A stretch of 64,000 nucleotides of DNA from a bacterium (GCA_021787665.1 JAJYLN010000003.1:80502-144501); one strand, 5' to 3'. Shown: positions 17,717 to 26,694, counted from the first letter of the stretch. Numbers and translations: made by a program. Notes: a model not told the origin generated them from the letters alone.

Positions 17717-18741
17717 CAGTCGGCACTGTAGTAGAGCAGCCCGTCCCTCTCGAAGGACCGCACCATATCGTGCTGCTCGAGCAGATCGAGGTGCCCTATC
17801 ACCTCGGACACTGCGAGAAACATGTCCCGCCGGTGCAACTTCCTGAAGAGTTCGCCCATGATGCTGTACGGTGTCGCCGGGGCCTGCCTCAGGATGTTGT
17901 GGATCCTCATCATGCGCTTGTAGTGGAAATTGAACAGGCTCTTGATGTGCGGCTTATGATCATAGATGATCTCGTAGTGCCCGGGGTACACGACCCTGAG
18001 GTCCATTTCATAGAGCTTATAAATGGAGTCTATGTACTCGACGAGGCTCTTCCGACGGCCGCCGGCCGGGTAGAACTCGAGCAGGGGGTTCGGGGAGAGT
18101 CTGGACAGGAGCGTGTCCCCGGAGAGCATGAAATTTTTCTCCCGGTCGTACAGGCATATCGAGCCGGCCGTATGACCCGGCGTGTGGATGACCTCGAGGC
18201 TGCCGCCGTCATAGGGCATGAATGCGCCCGGGGCCATGAACGACACATTCTCCGGTTTCTGGACAAAGCTGTCGAAAAACTGCAGCGCGATCCGCATCAT
18301 TTCGAGCACGCTTTCCGGCAGTCCGTAACGCCGTAGCTGATCCCCGTACAGCGACGCGTCGAACGAATTGTCCATATTGCCGAGCTCTTTCTCGTGAACA
18401 TAGAGCCTGTCTGCCATCCCGCTCTTTACGAGCCTGGCCGCTGCACCGAAGTGGTCAATGTGGCCATGCGTCAGATAGATCGCATCAAGGTGTTCGACAC
18501 CGCATGCGCGCAGGGCATCGAGCAGTACGTCGTAGGAATCCTGTCTGCTGGTGCCGGTGTCGATGAGTACGGACCGGCGCCTGCCCAGGACGTAGACGTT
18601 GACGTGCTGGACCTGCGGGAACGGCAGGGGAAGGACGATCTTCCTGACCAATCCGTTTTCAAACACCGCCGGCTTCTGGATATCCGCCCCGTACGGCTTC
18701 TCACCCTCAGCCGGGGCTTGCTCCGGTGTATGGTCGCTCAT
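17716..18741 (-). CDS. Metallo-beta-lactamase-fold hydrolase with C-terminal winged helix
   Basis: The 341 residues carry the metal-binding signature THGHIDHFGAA near residue 90, then His in IHTPGHTAGSICLY near residue 185, Asp in FMLSGDTLL, and a late His in VYPGHYEII, so the dinuclear site looks complete. The C-terminal ~75 residues resemble the winged-helix tail of LACTB2/glyoxalase-II-like relatives. It is probably a cytoplasmic thioester or phosphodiester hydrolase. The place between an acyl-CoA synthetase and a glycosyltransferase is consistent with acyl-thioester or lipid metabolism. Confidence 0.85.
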   Translation of the reverse strand: MSDHTPEQAPAEGEKPYGADIQKPAVFENGLVRKIVLPLPFPQVQHVNVYVLGRRRSVLIDTGTSRQDSYDVLLDALRACGVEHLDAIYLTHGHIDHFGAAARLVKSGMADRLYVHEKELGNMDNSFDASLYGDQLRRYGLPESVLEMMRIALQFFDSFVQKPENVSFMAPGAFMPYDGGSLEVIHTPGHTAGSICLYDREKNFMLSGDTLLSRLSPNPLLEFYPAGGRRKSLVEYIDSIYKLYEMDLRVVYPGHYEIIYDHKPHIKSLFNFHYKRMMRIHNILRQAPATPYSIMGELFRKLHRRDMFLAVSEVIGHLDLLEQHDMVRSFERDGLLYYSAD

Positions 18742-18783
18742 CTTGCCAATACGGCTTCCGGGTCCGTGGTCCTCGCCGGCCGC

Positions 18784-20577
18784 TTATTGAGCATAGAGGC
18801 CTTCTATCGCATCCTTGTACTTCTCCATGATGACCCTCCTCTTGACCTTCAGGGTCGGAGTAAGCTCGCCCGTCTCCTGCGTGAACTCGTTGGGCAGCAC
18901 CTTTATCTTCTTTATGGTCTCATACTTTGCGAGCGTTGCATTCACCCCGTCAATAGCGCCCTGAATAAGACCGATGATCGTAGGGCTTTCGACGAGCTCC
19001 CTGCGGTCCTTGTAAGCGATGTTGTTCTGTTTTGCGTAGGACTCGATCGCATCGAACTTGGGGACCACCAGTGCGACACAATAAGGCTTCTTGTCGCCAA
19101 TCATCGCGACTTGCTCGATATACCGGTTCATCTTGAGCATGTTCTCGATAGGCTGCGGCGCGATGTTCTTGCCCCCGGCCGTCACGATAAGGTCCTTCTT
19201 CCGGTCCGTGATATGCAGGTAACCGTCATTGTCCAGAAACCCGATGTCCCCGGTATGGAAGTAACCGTCCTTCTCTATGGCCTCGGCGGTCGCCTCGGGT
19301 TTCTTGAAGTAGCCCTTCATGATCATGGGTCCCCGCGCCAGGATCTCGCCGTCCGGCGCGATCTTTATCTCGCAGCCCGGGATGGGCTTGCCGGCCGTGC
19401 CGAACTTCATCTTGCCCAAGGGATTCACTGTCAAAACCGGCGACGTCTCCGTCAGGCCGTAGCCCTCGATGATCGTCACGTTCGCAGCATAGAAAAACTC
19501 GCCGAGCTCCTTCGAAAGCGGCGCGCCGCCGGAAACGAAGAACAGCAGCCTCCCCCCGAGAATGGCCCGTATCTTGCTGAACACGAGTTTCATCGCGAGC
19601 GCATACCTGAGCTTCAGGAGCAGGGGCAGGGGCTTGCCGTCGAGCTTGTACGGCATCGTCTGCTTACCCGTATTGAGCGCCCAGTAGAATATTTTTTTCT
19701 TCGTGGCAGGGCCGGTCTCAACGCCCTCCAGGATCCTGGCGTACATCTTCTCGTAGACCCGAGGCACCGAGACCATCGCATGGGGCCGTATCTCGGCCAT
19801 GTTGTCCACGATCTTATCTATGCTTTCTGCGTAGGCGATCGTTGCGCCATAGAAAAGCATCGTATAGTAGCCGGCTGTCCGCTCGAAGACGTGGCTCAGC
19901 GGCAGAAACGACAGCGCTACGAAGGTATCGTCGATCGGCACGTAGGAAGCTATGTCCTCGCAGTTCGAGAGGATGTTCCTGTGGGTCAGCATCGCGCCTT
20001 TGGGGTCCCCGGTCGTCCCGGAGGTGTAGATGATCGTGATCAGATCGTCAGGCTGCGTCGTCTGGTAGCGCTGATCGAGTGCGGCCCGGTCTTTCGCGGT
20101 GCTGCCTATCTTCCTGAGCTCGTCCAGTGTCATGACGAAATCCGGTGCAGGGTTTGCATCGATGACGTCCATGATGATGACCTTCTTGAGCTTCGGGACG
20201 CCCGACCGAACCTTCAGTACCTTGTCGAGTTGGATTCTGTTCGACACGAACAGGTACTGCGCCTCGGCGTCGTTGACGATGTATTGGACCTGCTGGGGCG
20301 TGTTCGTCGCATAGATGGGCACGTTCACGCCGCCGGCGCTTATGATTCCGAGATCCACATGCGCCCATGCCGGCCTGTTCTCCGAAAGCAAACAGACGCT
20401 GTCCTTCTGCTTCAGGCCAAGCTCTATCAGGCCGAGCCCCACGTGCTCAGCGGCATCCTTCATCTGGTTCCACGATAGATCCATCCATCTGCCGTCCTTC
20501 TTGTAACGTTGCACGACCCTGTTGCCGTACTTTTTGACCTGGGAAAAAAACATTTCGGGAATATTCTTGTACTTCAT
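18784..20577 (-). CDS. Long-chain acyl-CoA synthetase (AMP-forming)
   Basis: An ANL-superfamily enzyme that activates a fatty acid with ATP and CoA. The 597 residues contain the P-loop YTSGTTGDPKGAML near residue 187, the adenylate motif EGYGLTETSPV near residue 350, TGDIGFLDNDGYLHITDRKK near residue 440, and a C-terminal lysine domain. The length and LFYGATIAYAESIDKI region resemble the FAA1/FadD15 long-chain group. The start is placed at ATG 20577, preceded by GAGGAGG, instead of the longer frame to 20610. It heads an operon with the metallo-hydrolase and glycosyltransferase. Confidence 0.92.
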   Translation of the reverse strand: MKYKNIPEMFFSQVKKYGNRVVQRYKKDGRWMDLSWNQMKDAAEHVGLGLIELGLKQKDSVCLLSENRPAWAHVDLGIISAGGVNVPIYATNTPQQVQYIVNDAEAQYLFVSNRIQLDKVLKVRSGVPKLKKVIIMDVIDANPAPDFVMTLDELRKIGSTAKDRAALDQRYQTTQPDDLITIIYTSGTTGDPKGAMLTHRNILSNCEDIASYVPIDDTFVALSFLPLSHVFERTAGYYTMLFYGATIAYAESIDKIVDNMAEIRPHAMVSVPRVYEKMYARILEGVETGPATKKKIFYWALNTGKQTMPYKLDGKPLPLLLKLRYALAMKLVFSKIRAILGGRLLFFVSGGAPLSKELGEFFYAANVTIIEGYGLTETSPVLTVNPLGKMKFGTAGKPIPGCEIKIAPDGEILARGPMIMKGYFKKPEATAEAIEKDGYFHTGDIGFLDNDGYLHITDRKKDLIVTAGGKNIAPQPIENMLKMNRYIEQVAMIGDKKPYCVALVVPKFDAIESYAKQNNIAYKDRRELVESPTIIGLIQGAIDGVNATLAKYETIKKIKVLPNEFTQETGELTPTLKVKRRVIMEKYKDAIEGLYAQ

Positions 20578-20692
20578 GTGTGACCTCCTCTGCTTTCTCT
20601 CTATCCACAAACAGGATGCAAGTCAAACCTTTCGCCCTACGATGAGGTTTCTGAAAATGGCGTTTTTGATGAAGTGCAGCAAGCTACGAAGT

Positions 20693-20723
20693 GAGGGAAG
20701 CGCTGTTTTCGCGGCTTCCTCTC
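20693..20723 (-). terminator. Weak hairpin after the small ORF at 20759
   Basis: A stem with GGAAGC/GCTTCC arms and a loop of about 12 bases lies in the gap between the small protein gene and the acyl-CoA synthetase. There is no clear T-run in the minus direction. It may end the ompA-like transcript. Confidence 0.3.
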
Positions 20724-20758
20724 GCTGTTCACGGGAAAAATCCTTCCTTTATTGGCGC

Positions 20759-21016
20759 CTATCCGTCTATCACCGTCACCGAGAAGGAGTCATTTGCCGG
20801 GTCATAGGACAGCCTGTACTTCTGCTTGCCCGTCTTGTCCTTGAAGGTCGTCGTGTTATCGGTATTACTTTTGGCCTCTTTCATGATGAACTTGAGATAA
20901 AAGAGGTTCTGCTCTTTTATCCGCTTCAATTCTTCCAGCCCTTCGGGGTCGCCGGTCAACTTCATGGTTTCACGTTTCCGGGGGGGCATGGTAACCCACG
21001 CCCCCGCCAGATCCAT
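20759..21016 (-). CDS. Small hypothetical protein downstream of the OmpA-like gene
   Basis: Up to 85 residues; later starts at 20989 or 20965 would give about 76 or 68. The core is charged and soluble: LEELKRIKEQNLFYLKFIM looks like an amphipathic helix, followed by a short beta-rich end (QKYRLSYDPANDSFSVTVID). There is no signal peptide, membrane segment or recognised domain. It begins four bases after the stop of the OmpA-family gene and is probably cotranscribed. Function unknown. Confidence 0.6.
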   Translation of the reverse strand: MDLAGAWVTMPPRKRETMKLTGDPEGLEELKRIKEQNLFYLKFIMKEAKSNTDNTTTFKDKTGKQKYRLSYDPANDSFSVTVIDG

Positions 21017-21020
21017 GCTT

Positions 21021-22994
21021 CTATTCTTTTGTTATGGTGAACTCGACCCTTCTGTTCCTGGCCCTTCCCGCAGCCGTCTTGTTGGATGCAATGGGGTTCA
21101 TCATACCGAAGCCCTTCGCCGTGATCCTGTCAGGGGATATCCCCTGACCGATCAGATATTTCATGACCGAGTCTGCACGGGCCTGAGAGAGCTTGAGGTT
21201 ATACCTTCCTGAGCCCACATTGTCCGTGTAGCCTTCTACCCGCACGTTGATGGTGGGATTGTCATGCAACACCTGGGCGATCTCATCGAGCAGCGAGAAC
21301 GAGTCTTCCAAAATCGTCGCCCTGCCTGTCTCGAAATGAATGGCTTCGGTGATGACGATCTTCTTCTGTCCCTTTTCGAGGATTACCCTGGGTTTCTTCT
21401 GGGCCACGACCGGCACCGGGGGAGGAGGCGGCGGCAAGGCGGCCTGCTTCTGCTCGAGCACAAAGTTGGCGATGGTCCTGATCATGTTCTTGATCTCTAC
21501 GTTGATAGTCTTGCTGACATACCCTTGTGCGGACACCGTGATCTCGTAATTGCCCGGGGGCAGCTTCACGAAGTACGCCCCTGTCCTCGGGTCGGACGCG
21601 GCCGGCGGGAGGGTGGTATTCGCAAATGTTATAACAGCAGCAAGGGGCTTGCCCGCCATGTCCGTTATGGTTCCCGAGAGCGCACCTATCTGCACGAGTT
21701 TCTTCAGCAGAACTTCCTGGCTCGTCGTCTGCCCGGTCAGGATCGTGCCATCGAGCGTGGAGGGCAGGTACCCGTCCTTCGCAAACTGGAGCTTCACCGA
21801 GCCCGCATCCATTTGGCAGCTCACGAAGGCGCCATTGTCGTTTGTTATGATGTCGGAAACATTCTTCCCCGGGAACCGGATAATAACGTCCGGGATCGGC
21901 TGTCGTGACTGTTGATCGAGCACGACGCCCCCGAACCTCCCCTTCTCCAGTGGCGGCGGAGCCTGTATCCGCTGGATAACGACCATCGCGCCCGGCAGTA
22001 TGGTATAGCTTGCACCGAGCACGACATCCCACAACGGGATGGTCCGCACGTTCGTCGTTACGCCAGGGTTACCCGTAACCGGCAGTGTCTCGATCTTCGA
22101 GAGGCCGATATCGCATGCGAGATCAATCGCGATCCCCTTCGCGGGCGTAAACCTAAGCCCCGGGGTGATGAATTCCGGGGACTGGTTGTAGCGCAGGTGT
22201 GGGAGCGATGAGTTCCGTCCCGTGTTTATGATCTGGTTCGTGTAATACTGTACAAACGGCGTAAGATACGGGCCGGGGAATTCGAGGCCGACGGCACCGA
22301 TCACCTGATCGTCGTGGAGTATACCCAGCGCGTACTCTTCTTCGCTTTGAGGCAGGCCGAGGGTATACATGGAAGCAACGGTACCGAACGAGCCCAGCGT
22401 ATAGTTGGGCCCGGGGAGCAGGTACCGGGAGCGATCCCACTTGTAGCCTAAATTAAGATGGAAACGTAAAGGGATGTTCTGCACGGCATCGAGATCGATC
22501 GTCCACAGCAGACGTGCACCGAAGTTTGAAGCGTTCCATTGATAGCCGAGTTGATTGGGCATTGTCATGAGTTTGGCAAAGGCATCTAACCCGATCGCAA
22601 GGCCGGGCGTCGCGAGGTAGCTCATCTTGAACCCGAGCGTCGTGTCCCCGAGCATTTGATACAGGTCGTTCCTGCTCGTCGCGCTGTTCTTTATCGTTTG
22701 CGCGGAGCTCGCCTCGTTCAGGAAAACCTCCAACCAGTTCGTCGCACCGTACGTGACGTTGATGTTCCCTTCGAGCCTCTCGTTGACGTCCCCCACCGTG
22801 TTGAGAAGGTCGGTTGTGCGGAAGTACAACCCGTCCGTACCCATCATTACCCCTGTCGCGGGCAGGCTCTCGGCAGATATGAGCCGTATGATCCCGGTCT
22901 CACCGGTCAGCGAAGGGCCTATCGGCGAAGCGGCGTACAGCCTCGGGCTCAGGAGCAAAAGAAATGCCCCCACACAAACTATCAATCTTTTCAT
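21021..22994 (-). CDS. OmpA-family outer membrane protein with carboxypeptidase-regulatory-like repeats
   Basis: 657 residues with a Sec signal (MKRLIVCVGAFLLLLSPRLY, cleavage after YAA). Residues ~25-360 are rich in alternating aromatic and polar strands, as in an outer-membrane beta-barrel. Two carboxypeptidase regulatory-like beta domains follow (GRFGGVVLDQQSRQPIPDVI near 365; GALSGTITDMAGKPLAA near 450), then a Pro-rich linker and a C-terminal OmpA peptidoglycan-binding domain (VRVEGYTDNVGSGRYNLKLS, RARNRRVEFTI). It probably anchors the outer membrane to the wall. The combination of barrel, two regulatory-like domains and OmpA domain is uncommon. Confidence 0.87.
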   Translation of the reverse strand: MKRLIVCVGAFLLLLSPRLYAASPIGPSLTGETGIIRLISAESLPATGVMMGTDGLYFRTTDLLNTVGDVNERLEGNINVTYGATNWLEVFLNEASSAQTIKNSATSRNDLYQMLGDTTLGFKMSYLATPGLAIGLDAFAKLMTMPNQLGYQWNASNFGARLLWTIDLDAVQNIPLRFHLNLGYKWDRSRYLLPGPNYTLGSFGTVASMYTLGLPQSEEEYALGILHDDQVIGAVGLEFPGPYLTPFVQYYTNQIINTGRNSSLPHLRYNQSPEFITPGLRFTPAKGIAIDLACDIGLSKIETLPVTGNPGVTTNVRTIPLWDVVLGASYTILPGAMVVIQRIQAPPPLEKGRFGGVVLDQQSRQPIPDVIIRFPGKNVSDIITNDNGAFVSCQMDAGSVKLQFAKDGYLPSTLDGTILTGQTTSQEVLLKKLVQIGALSGTITDMAGKPLAAVITFANTTLPPAASDPRTGAYFVKLPPGNYEITVSAQGYVSKTINVEIKNMIRTIANFVLEQKQAALPPPPPPVPVVAQKKPRVILEKGQKKIVITEAIHFETGRATILEDSFSLLDEIAQVLHDNPTINVRVEGYTDNVGSGRYNLKLSQARADSVMKYLIGQGISPDRITAKGFGMMNPIASNKTAAGRARNRRVEFTITKE

Positions 22995-23221
22995 AGTGCC
23001 TCCTCCATTCGAGAAATGACTACACTGAAATGAACATACAGGACAAACGCAATCCCGTCAAGGAAAAGATGGCGGCGTGTGATAGCCGGTTACCAGGGAT
23101 GCGATCAGCAAACCTTCTGCACGAGGCTGGCATTACGGCCCTTCTCAGGTACTCGCTCCCGGCGCTTGTTCCCAGCCTCCACCCACGCGCTGACCTATTC
23201 TGAACAACAGGTGCCAGAGGT

Positions 23222-23470
23222 TCAGCCGGCCCTGTCGGCTTTTTTCCGGATTTTTGTGGAGTATTCTCTGAGTGCGGTATTGATAAGGGTCTGGTATCCG
23301 ATCTTTGTCTCTGTTGCGAGCTTCTTAAAGAGAACTATCATATCATTATCGATTCTTATAGTCGTGGAAACCTTCTTGGGCACATAAAATCTGCCTCTTA
23401 TACCTTTTGAAAGATCATAGTCCTTCTTGAACGTGAGATCTTCCTTCTCTTTAATGGTTACTTTCTTCAT
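23222..23470 (-). CDS. brnA: BrnA-type antitoxin
   Basis: 82 residues. The C-terminal half (VSTTIRIDNDMIVLFKKLA, then GYQTLINTALREY) is a ribbon-helix-helix DNA-binding segment, as in BrnA and CopG-like antitoxins; the N-terminal half is charged and would wrap the toxin. It overlaps the upstream toxin gene by 20 bases in the usual brnT-brnA order. BrnA neutralises BrnT and represses the shared promoter, and an inverted repeat overlaps that promoter here. Confidence 0.82.
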   Translation of the reverse strand: MKKVTIKEKEDLTFKKDYDLSKGIRGRFYVPKKVSTTIRIDNDMIVLFKKLATETKIGYQTLINTALREYSTKIRKKADRAG

Positions 23471-23744
23471 ATTGTTTGCACTCCCTTGTCGTAGCTTGCC
23501 TTACTATTATTATTTTTATGTGTTCTTCCCCGTCCCCGGTGAGAAAGTAGAGATGACCGACAGCGATAACCTTGCCTTTAGGGGTAGCCCCAAAAGTGAT
23601 CCATCTTTCAGAAAAATAGTCGAATCGCTTATCGAGAATAGAAATATGCAGCGGATCATCGAACACCGTCCTTGCTTCTGCAAGAGATATCGCATGCTTG
23701 TTACGGTTGCTTTTGATCTCGCTCGTATCCCACTCAAACAACAT
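23451..23744 (-). CDS. brnT: BrnT-family toxin (RNase)
   Basis: 97 residues that match the BrnT pattern closely: FEWDTSEIKSNRNKHAISLA at the N-terminus, EARTVFDDPL near residue 24, ERWITFGATPKGKVIAVGH near 46, and the C-terminal IIIVRQATTRECKQYEE. BrnT is a RelE-like ribonuclease that cuts mRNA and stops translation. The promoter's -10 ends five bases before the ATG, so the transcript may be leaderless. Confidence 0.88.
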   Translation of the reverse strand: MLFEWDTSEIKSNRNKHAISLAEARTVFDDPLHISILDKRFDYFSERWITFGATPKGKVIAVGHLYFLTGDGEEHIKIIIVRQATTRECKQYEESNH

Positions 23745-23749
23745 GATAC

Positions 23750-23779
23750 ACCATAAGACATTTGTAGTTACATTGTCAA
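23750..23779 (-). promoter_or_regulatory. Promoter of brnT-brnA
   Basis: On the minus strand TTGACA (23779-23774) and TATGGT (23755-23750) are 18 bases apart. The expected start point falls within a base or two of the brnT ATG (23744), so there is no room for a ribosome-binding site. Confidence 0.65.
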
Positions 23780-23786
23780 TACAATG
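23771..23786. promoter_or_regulatory. Candidate BrnA operator
   Basis: A 16-bp inverted repeat, CATTGT-CAAT-ACAATG, with perfect 6-bp arms. It covers the -35 box of the brnTA promoter, the position expected for autorepression by a ribbon-helix-helix antitoxin. Confidence 0.5.
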
Positions 23787-24210
23787 GACAACGATCCATC
23801 GGGAGCGCTGTATCTCTTATGGTTGCTTCCCGACAGTTCCTCCGTACGTAAAGATACCATCATGCTGTGTACATGGGATTGTTGGCAAGCCATGGTATAC
23901 CCGCCTGCTTGACGGCCCCCCCTTTCCCCCGCATGTCGCGCGCCGAATCTCTATCCTTCCGCAGAGATATCCATGTGTCCCGATAGGGCAGATCCATGAC
24001 ACGCCGCTGTTTGTGTTCCTAAGAAACCTTGTATGGAGTCTGTCCTATCCCACAAATAGTTGTTTTGAGTCGTTTGAGTCTTATAAGCCGAGCATCGGGG
24101 CCCTATTCGGCAGGTTATAGTAAAGGATCAAACCATACATTGAGTTTGACCAACTTTGGAAAGCCCTTCATCTGAGAAAGGAAAGGCAATTTCGGCAATT
24201 TCGGCAATAG
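23787..24210. other. 424-bp intergenic region between brnT and mnmG
   Basis: No supported gene on either strand. It contains a short tandem repeat of GGCAATTTC (two full units and a partial one, about 24185-24208) just upstream of the mnmG promoter. No convincing DnaA-box cluster was found. Confidence 0.55.
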
Positions 24211-24239
24211 TTGTTAAAACGCCTGGCATGCTTTATACT
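24211..24239 (+). promoter_or_regulatory. Promoter of mnmG
   Basis: TTGTTA (24211-24216), a 17-base spacer and TATACT (24234-24239). The predicted start near 24246 puts the parS site inside the transcribed leader. Confidence 0.75.
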
Positions 24240-24265
24240 AGAAATCCGAAACGGTACAACGAATA

Positions 24266-24281
24266 TGTTTCACGTGAAACA
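24266..24281. promoter_or_regulatory. parS centromere-like site (ParB binding)
   Basis: TGTTTCACGTGAAACA, a perfect 16-bp palindrome identical to the consensus chromosomal parS bound by ParB/Spo0J. It lies two bases ahead of the mnmG ATG. Chromosomal parS sites cluster near oriC and often near mnmG/rsmG-parAB; parA and parB are not in this window. Confidence 0.93.
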
Positions 24282-24283
24282 GT

Positions 24284-26179
24284 ATGAAGAACGTCGACTT
24301 TGACGACCTCTATGACATTATCGTGGTGGGTGCGGGCCATGCAGGTATAGAGGCCTCGCTCGCCGGCGCGCACATGGGATGCACGGTACTCTTGCTCACC
24401 GGCAACCTCGACACGATAGGCTATATGTCCTGCAATCCAGCCATCGGCGGACTTGCAAAGGGCCATCTTGTCAGGGAGATAGATGCGCTGGGCGGACAGA
24501 TGGCGAAGACGACCGACTTCGCCGGCATGCACTTCAGGAGACTGAACACGAATAAAGGCCCTGCCGTGCGAGGCAACAGGGCGCAGTGTGACAGGGTCAT
24601 GTACCGTACCGGTATGAAGACGGTCATAGAGCAACAGGAAGGCATAGACCTGAAACAGGCGACCGTGACCGGCCTTATCACAGAGGGAAAGGCCATCAAA
24701 GGGGTCGAGACGTCCTTAGGGCTCAGTTTTTTTGGCAAGACGGTCGTTCTCACGACCGGGACCTTCCTGAACGGGCTTATCCATATAGGGCTTACTCACT
24801 TTCCGGCCGGACGGGCAGGAGAGCCCCCCTCTATCGGCATATCGGACAGCCTGAGACAGCTCGGCTTTACTATAGGGAGGCTGAAGACCGGGACCACCCC
24901 GCGCCTCGATGCAAAAACGATCGATTTCTCTGCCCTCGAGCCCCAGTACAGCGATAACCCTCCGATACCATTTTCTTTCTCCACGGAGAAGATAACAAAT
25001 CCCCTTATCGCCTGTTACATGACCTACACCAATGAGCAGGCCCATGCCTTTATCCTATCCGGGCTGGACCGCTCGCCGCTCTATTCTGGTATTATCAAGG
25101 GGGTGGGTGCGCGCTATTGTCCTTCTATCGAAGATAAAGTTGTGAAATTTAAAGATAAATCAAGGCACCAGATATTCCTCGAGCCTGAAGGCTACAACAC
25201 GAAAGAGGTATACCCCAATGGCCTCGCCACAAGCCTGCCGTACGACATCCAGCTCAAGATGCTACGGGCGATAAAGGGATTGGAAGAAGTCGAGATTATG
25301 AGGCCGGGTTATGCGATAGAGTACGACTTCGTGGAGCCGACCCAGATCTACCCCACGCTCGAGACAAAGCACGTGAACGGTCTGTACCACGCCGGTCAGA
25401 TAAACGGGACTTCCGGCTATGAAGAGGCCGGGGCACAGGGGCTTGTAGCAGGCATAAACGCAGCCCTGCGGGTCAGGAAGGAGCAGCCCCTCATCATAAC
25501 GCGCCAGCAGGCATACATAGGGGTACTGATCGACGACCTCGTAACGAAGGGCACCCAGGAGCCCTACAGGATGTTTACCTCCAGGGCAGAACACAGGCTC
25601 GTCCTGCGGGAGGACAACGCCGACATCCGGCTCTGCGATATCGGCAGGTCCATAGGGCTGCTGAGCAAGAAGGACTATGCGCTCTTTCTCCAGAGGCGCG
25701 ACCAGCGCAATGAGGTGCTGGCCAGGCTGCAATCTTCAAGGGTCAAAGGGGAGCGCGCCCGGGAGGTACTCAGGCAAACAGGTTATGCGGATCTATCCGA
25801 TACGACGACGCTCTATCAGCTCCTCAAGCGGCCAAACATAACCATCAAACATCTCGAGTCCCTGGAGCCTTCCCTCGTGCACGCGGACAGAGCCATAAAG
25901 GACGCGATAGAGGTCGAGGTGAAGTATGACGGCTATATCAAAAGGGAGATAGAGTTCATCCACCGGCTCTCCAGGCTCGAAGATACGAAGATCCCGGAGG
26001 GTTTTTTCTATAATACCATACCCGGGCTATCCACGGAGATAAAGGAGAAGCTCGGAAGGTTCAAGCCGGTAACCCTGGGCCAGGCATCCCGCATCTCCGG
26101 CATAACGCCGGCAGCCATAGCCATCCTCGATGTCTATATAAGAAGATATCGGACGGGCTATTCTGCAAGTACAAAATAG
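24284..26179 (+). CDS. mnmG: tRNA uridine 5-carboxymethylaminomethyl modification enzyme MnmG
   Basis: An FAD-dependent partner of MnmE that installs cmnm5 groups on U34 of several tRNAs. The 631 residues are the normal length: N-terminal dinucleotide-binding IIVVGAGHAGIEASLAGAHM, the signature GPAVRGNRAQCDR near residue 90, the second signature around QINGTSGYEEAGAQGLVAGI, and the helical C-terminus GLSTEIKEKLGRFKP. There is no ribosome-binding site upstream because parS fills the space. rsmG (gidB), often next, is absent; instead the gene meets the convergent DUF35 gene with a 22-base tail overlap. Confidence 0.97.
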   Translation: MKNVDFDDLYDIIVVGAGHAGIEASLAGAHMGCTVLLLTGNLDTIGYMSCNPAIGGLAKGHLVREIDALGGQMAKTTDFAGMHFRRLNTNKGPAVRGNRAQCDRVMYRTGMKTVIEQQEGIDLKQATVTGLITEGKAIKGVETSLGLSFFGKTVVLTTGTFLNGLIHIGLTHFPAGRAGEPPSIGISDSLRQLGFTIGRLKTGTTPRLDAKTIDFSALEPQYSDNPPIPFSFSTEKITNPLIACYMTYTNEQAHAFILSGLDRSPLYSGIIKGVGARYCPSIEDKVVKFKDKSRHQIFLEPEGYNTKEVYPNGLATSLPYDIQLKMLRAIKGLEEVEIMRPGYAIEYDFVEPTQIYPTLETKHVNGLYHAGQINGTSGYEEAGAQGLVAGINAALRVRKEQPLIITRQQAYIGVLIDDLVTKGTQEPYRMFTSRAEHRLVLREDNADIRLCDIGRSIGLLSKKDYALFLQRRDQRNEVLARLQSSRVKGERAREVLRQTGYADLSDTTTLYQLLKRPNITIKHLESLEPSLVHADRAIKDAIEVEVKYDGYIKREIEFIHRLSRLEDTKIPEGFFYNTIPGLSTEIKEKLGRFKPVTLGQASRISGITPAAIAILDVYIRRYRTGYSASTK

Positions 26180-26694
26180 AGGTCCGTGGGCTTGAACTTG
26201 GAGTTCCTTTTGAACCGAGGCCTGACCTTCTTCCCTATGAGATCGATGGACGCCGACGACGGGGCCACACCGAGCAGCCTCGAGAGCATGAGCGTCTTTG
26301 CGCCGGCAAACTCGACGAGCACGAGCATGAACGGCGTCTCCTTCAGAAATTCCTCACTCCCGAAATAACACACCGTGAACGTATGTATCCTGCCCTCTTT
26401 CGGCAGCTCCATCCACTCGCACTCCCCGCCGCACTGTTGGCAATGCAGCTTGGGCGTGACGTGGATGTACCCGCACGAGGCGCATCTGGTACCCAGCAGG
26501 CGGCCGTTTGCGAGCCCTGCAAAGAACGGCGAGTCCTGCCCGTAACTATGAATGTAGTTTATGCCGTAATGCTGAAGTGTTACGATCGGGCTCATGTCCT
26601 TCAATTGCTTCAGGTCCTTGGGAAAGGGTACCTTGAACAGGACCGTTCCTTCCTCGGTCTCTGGTATTGCTATAGCTTCCTTTTCTTTTTTCAT
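26158..26694 (-). CDS. Zn-ribbon/OB-fold (DUF35) acyl-CoA-associated protein
   Basis: 178 residues. A rubredoxin-like zinc ribbon CASCGYIHVTPKLHCQQCG lies near residue 75, followed by an OB-fold (EGRIHTFTVCYFGSEEFLKE). DUF35 proteins associate with thiolase or HMG-CoA-synthase-like enzymes and often bind acyl-CoA or channel substrate. It follows the thiolase gene by 10 bases on the same strand, the standard pairing. The N-terminal ~45 residues are extra relative to minimal DUF35 proteins. Confidence 0.85.
   Translation of the reverse strand: MKKEKEAIAIPETEEGTVLFKVPFPKDLKQLKDMSPIVTLQHYGINYIHSYGQDSPFFAGLANGRLLGTRCASCGYIHVTPKLHCQQCGGECEWMELPKEGRIHTFTVCYFGSEEFLKETPFMLVLVEFAGAKTLMLSRLLGVAPSSASIDLIGKKVRPRFKRNSKFKPTDLYFVLAE

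Noticed and set aside
18394..20478. Long plus-strand ORF (694 codons)
   Set aside because: Antisense shadow of the acyl-CoA synthetase and metallo-hydrolase genes.
23787..24265. Possible replication origin (oriC) next to parS
   Set aside because: No cluster of DnaA boxes or AT-rich unwinding element was found; parS alone shows proximity, not an origin.
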